Positions 33,102 to 34,907 of a stretch of DNA of 34,907 bases are shown here, in pieces. The stretch spans positions 1-34,907 of the forward strand of contig WQYD01000012.1 of assembly GCA_009781445.1 (NCBI GenBank). Reading direction: 5' to 3'. The position numbers and the translations under genes are program-made. Numbering within the stretch: the first letter of the stretch is position 1; every line of letters begins with the position of its first letter. The stretch is from Bacillota bacterium. Lineage in GTDB: Bacteria > Bacillota > Clostridia > Christensenellales > DTU072. The notes beneath the pieces are model-generated. The model ran no database searches and was not told the origin of the DNA. It saw only the letters and a list, made by a program, of their open reading frames with translations.

Positions 33102-33310
33102 ATTGAGGGCATAGGGCATAGGTTATAGGGCATAGGGGTGGATTCTAAATATCATTATTGAGGGCATAGGGCATAGGTTATAGGGCATAGGGGTGGATTC
33201 TAAATATCATTATTGAGGGCATAGGTTATAGGGCATAGGGCATAGGGTTGGATTCTAAATATCATTATTAATTAATCCACAATTCTGAATTCTGAATTCT
33301 TAATTCTTAA
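33102..33310. repeat. Heptamer element E15: three 55-bp tandem units plus AATTCTG array
   Basis: Three units start at 33102, 33157 and 33212, each exactly 55 bp: ATTGAGG, heptamers, GGTGGATTCTAAATATC. Units 1 and 2 have order GGGCATA, GGGCATA, GGTTATA, GGGCATA; unit 3 has GGGCATA, GGTTATA, GGGCATA, GGGCATA. Then TTAATTAATCCACAATTC and an AATTCTG array reaching the xseB stop codon. Confidence 0.95.
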
Positions 33311-33508
33311 TTAGTCGTTGATTTCTTTCAACTCTTCCGTTAAAAGCCTAAGTTTGCCCTCAGCGGTTTTCACGCTTTTAATAAGGGTTTTTGATAAGTC
33401 TATAGCTTCGTTATACAGGCTTAAACTTTCGTCTATTGAAAGTGCCTTATTTTCAAGGCGCGATACTATTTCTTCAAGTTTTTTAATGTCATTTTCTATT
33501 TTCTGCAT
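33311..33508 (-). CDS. xseB: Exodeoxyribonuclease VII small subunit
   Basis: 65 residues from the ATG at 33508, preceded by AAGGAGA. XseB is a small helical protein that wraps the large subunit. IENDIKKLEEIVSRLENKALSIDESLSLYNEAIDLSKTLI matches the family. The 5' end overlaps xseA by 20 bases. The frameshift in xseA upstream means this subunit may lack a full partner unless the frame is restored. Confidence 0.93.
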   Translation of the reverse strand: MQKIENDIKKLEEIVSRLENKALSIDESLSLYNEAIDLSKTLIKSVKTAEGKLRLLTEELKEIND

Positions 33509-34591
33509 ATGAAATCTCCTTAATTTCCGCAATAGCAGTGCCGTTTGCATCGTAAATTTTAATATTATCTTTTTCTTTTAGCTTATCTATTCCCGAAATG
33601 CTTTCATTGTTCTTTGTGATTTTAAAATATCCCTTTTCAAGCAAAGAGGCAGGATTTAACGCGGATAATTTTGAGATTAAAGCGTGTGCCTTTTGATCAA
33701 TTAAGCTATAGCCCTTTTCAAGATTATATTTAACGCGTTCGGAAAGAGATTGAACTTTGTGGGTTAAAATATTTTTGCACCTGTTAAGATTAAGCATTGC
33801 GCCGTTGATAATTTCTTTTTCGGAAAAGGCTACGAATTCCGCGCCTGCTGTGGGCGTGATTGCGCGCATATCCGCCACAAAATCCGCAATGGTGAAATCC
33901 GTTTCATGCCCTACGGCGGAAATTATGGGCGTATCCAAGCTAAAGATTACGCGCGCAAGCGTTTCATTATTAAAGGGCATAAGTTCTTCAAAAGAACCGC
34001 CACCGCGCGCTAAAATGATAATGTCCTGCCCCATGCTATCCATGCTAAGAAGCGCATTTGCTATGCTTTCCACTGCGGATTGCCCTTGAACCTTGGCGTC
34101 TATCACCGTAATGTCTTGAATATTATTGCGCGCCCTTACCGTGGAAATTATATCCTTAATTACCGCGCCTTGCACGCTTGTTACCACCCCTACATTTTTT
34201 GCAAAGCGCGGAATCGGCTTTTTAAATTTGTTATCAAAAAGCCCTTCCGCTTTAAGTTTTTCTTTTAACGCTTCAAACTGTTCGTGAAGTTCACCCTTGC
34301 CGATTGGCTCAATCTTTCTTGAATGAATGAAAGTTTACCGCCCTTTTGATAAAAATCAGGCGAACCGATAACTTTAACTTTATCGCCGTTTTTAATTTTC
34401 AGCGAACCGCAACCAAAGCAAATTGAGGGCAACTGCGCGCCCTCGTCCTTAAGTGTGAAATATAAATTGTTATCCTTTATAGACGCGCCCGAAATCTCGC
34501 CAAGAACCGCAATGTTTTTTAAAAGTTCTTCTGCGTTAATTACACTTGAAATGTATCTGTTAAATTGGGTAACGGTGATTGGATTAAGCAT
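33489..34591 (-). pseudogene. xseA: xseA, exodeoxyribonuclease VII large subunit, split by a frameshift
   Basis: The gene starts at the ATG at 34591 ([18 protein letters not shown]), overlapping the folD stop by eight bases. The OB-fold domain reads in frame to KLSFI, then the frame is lost and a stop follows at 34265. The correct continuation (HSRKIEPIGKGELHEQFEAL, then EGLFDNKFKKPIPRFAKNVG) is in the next frame and runs to 33489. The break is at three tandem TTCA units (34320-34331); a fourth copy would restore the frame exactly. Apart from this the protein appears complete. It could be a true mutation, a slippage-switchable gene, or an assembly error. The enzyme degrades single-stranded DNA in repair. 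Confidence 0.88.
34320..34331. repeat. Tetranucleotide repeat (TGAA)3 at the xseA frameshift
   Basis: Three tandem TGAA units on the plus strand (TTCA on the coding strand). One added unit joins the two halves of xseA in frame; removing one gives a stop codon within four codons. Confidence 0.9.
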
Positions 34592-34907
34592 TTGAAAGTT
34601 CGTAAGCCTTAATTGTGTTTTCAATAAGCATGGTGATTGTCATAGGCCCTACCCCCCCCGGGACGGGCGTAATGAAAGAACATTTATCCTTAACATTTTC
34701 GTAATCTATATCGCCTGCAATGCCACCGCTTTCGGTGCGGTTTATGCCAACATCAATGACAACTGCGCCGTCTTTAACCATATCAGCGGTAACGAATTTT
34801 GCCCTGCCGATTGCGGAAATGAGGATATCCGCATTTTTGGTGATTTCTTTGAGGTTTCGGGTTTTTGAATGGCAAACGGTAACGGTTGCGTTTTTATCAA
34901 GAAGCAA
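34584..34907 (-). CDS. folD: FolD, methylenetetrahydrofolate dehydrogenase/cyclohydrolase (5' part beyond window edge)
   Basis: C-terminal part: 107 codons and the stop. FolD interconverts one-carbon folates. Family motifs seen: [34 protein letters not shown] and the signature [19 protein letters not shown]. The gene runs off the right edge. Its last bases overlap the xseA start (ATGCTTAA), so the two are translationally coupled. Confidence 0.95.
   Translation of the reverse strand: MLLDKNATVTVCHSKTRNLKEITKNADILISAIGRAKFVTADMVKDGAVVIDVGINRTESGGIAGDIDYENVKDKCSFITPVPGGVGPMTITMLIENTIKAYELSNA

Overview
The window looks like a chromosomal segment of an anaerobic, spore-forming Bacillota, probably an uncultured Clostridia. 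The reasons are sporulation genes (yunB, spoVT and a spoVB-type flippase), Firmicutes gene orders (folD-xseA-xseB-ispA; nusA-ylxR-ylxQ-infB-rbfA; spoVT-spoVB-like-mazG), a LexA with the usual cleavage site, and moderate G+C. No rRNA, tRNA, CRISPR, transposase or prophage genes were recognised. Species-level placement is not possible from sequence alone.

Layout. 1-4778: a partial miaB (minus) diverges from a Xer-type recombinase; then lexA and a PadR-type regulator fused to a repeat-rich linker and a four-helix membrane domain (all plus). 4779-5256: a gene-free stretch with a nested palindrome and a multi-hairpin element. 5257-9468 (minus): a BspA-like leucine-rich-repeat surface protein, a small DUF4177-like membrane protein, a membrane-anchored YidD-like protein, an unannotated 57-residue membrane ORF, a lipoprotein and sporulation protein YunB. 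9641-19056 (minus): the translation/RNA operon rimP-nusA-ylxR-ylxQ-infB-rbfA-nrnA-truB-ribF with endonuclease IV at its end. 19186-20787: purC (minus) and a DUF2238-like membrane protein (plus). 20788-21280: a second gene-free stretch with hairpins and a second multi-hairpin element. 21281-27085 (minus): a large hybrid histidine kinase, a receiver/HD-GYP response regulator, lspA and an RluD-type pseudouridine synthase. 27285-30283 (plus): spoVT, a SpoVB-type flippase and mazG. 30460-34907 (minus): folD (partial), xseA (frameshifted), xseB, ispA, mtaB and a small hypothetical gene.

The most unusual content is intergenic. Almost every gap holds modular repeats built from short arrays with a strict 7-bp period. 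The commonest is GCGCACA/ATGCACA and its inverse; others are GTACGAA/GTACAAA, AATTCTG, GGGCATA/GGTTATA, GGTTGCA, GTTATGC, TTTTCAC, GTGATTG and TATTTTA. The arrays sit in defined slots between conserved AT-rich modules (GATTCTAAATMTCATTATT, TTAACTAATCCATAATTC, ATTTATTTAGG). Full-length copies of about 150 bp have heptamer arrays as terminal inverted repeats (up to 31 bp perfect) and lie inside operons, often right against start or stop codons. They supply the last codons of some genes (nfo, rluD, the gene at 30460) and displace recognisable Shine-Dalgarno sites in front of others (nrnA, rluD, lspA, spoVB-like, ispA). Different heptamers occupying the same slot is the observation I would follow first. 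The nearest described thing I know is the heptanucleotide STRR repeats of heterocystous cyanobacteria, which are not known to me in this slot-and-arm architecture.

A second family, with copies at 4994-5208 and 20922-21115 in opposite orientation, is a chain of strong hairpins. Its central 16-bp stem is kept although the stem sequence differs between copies.
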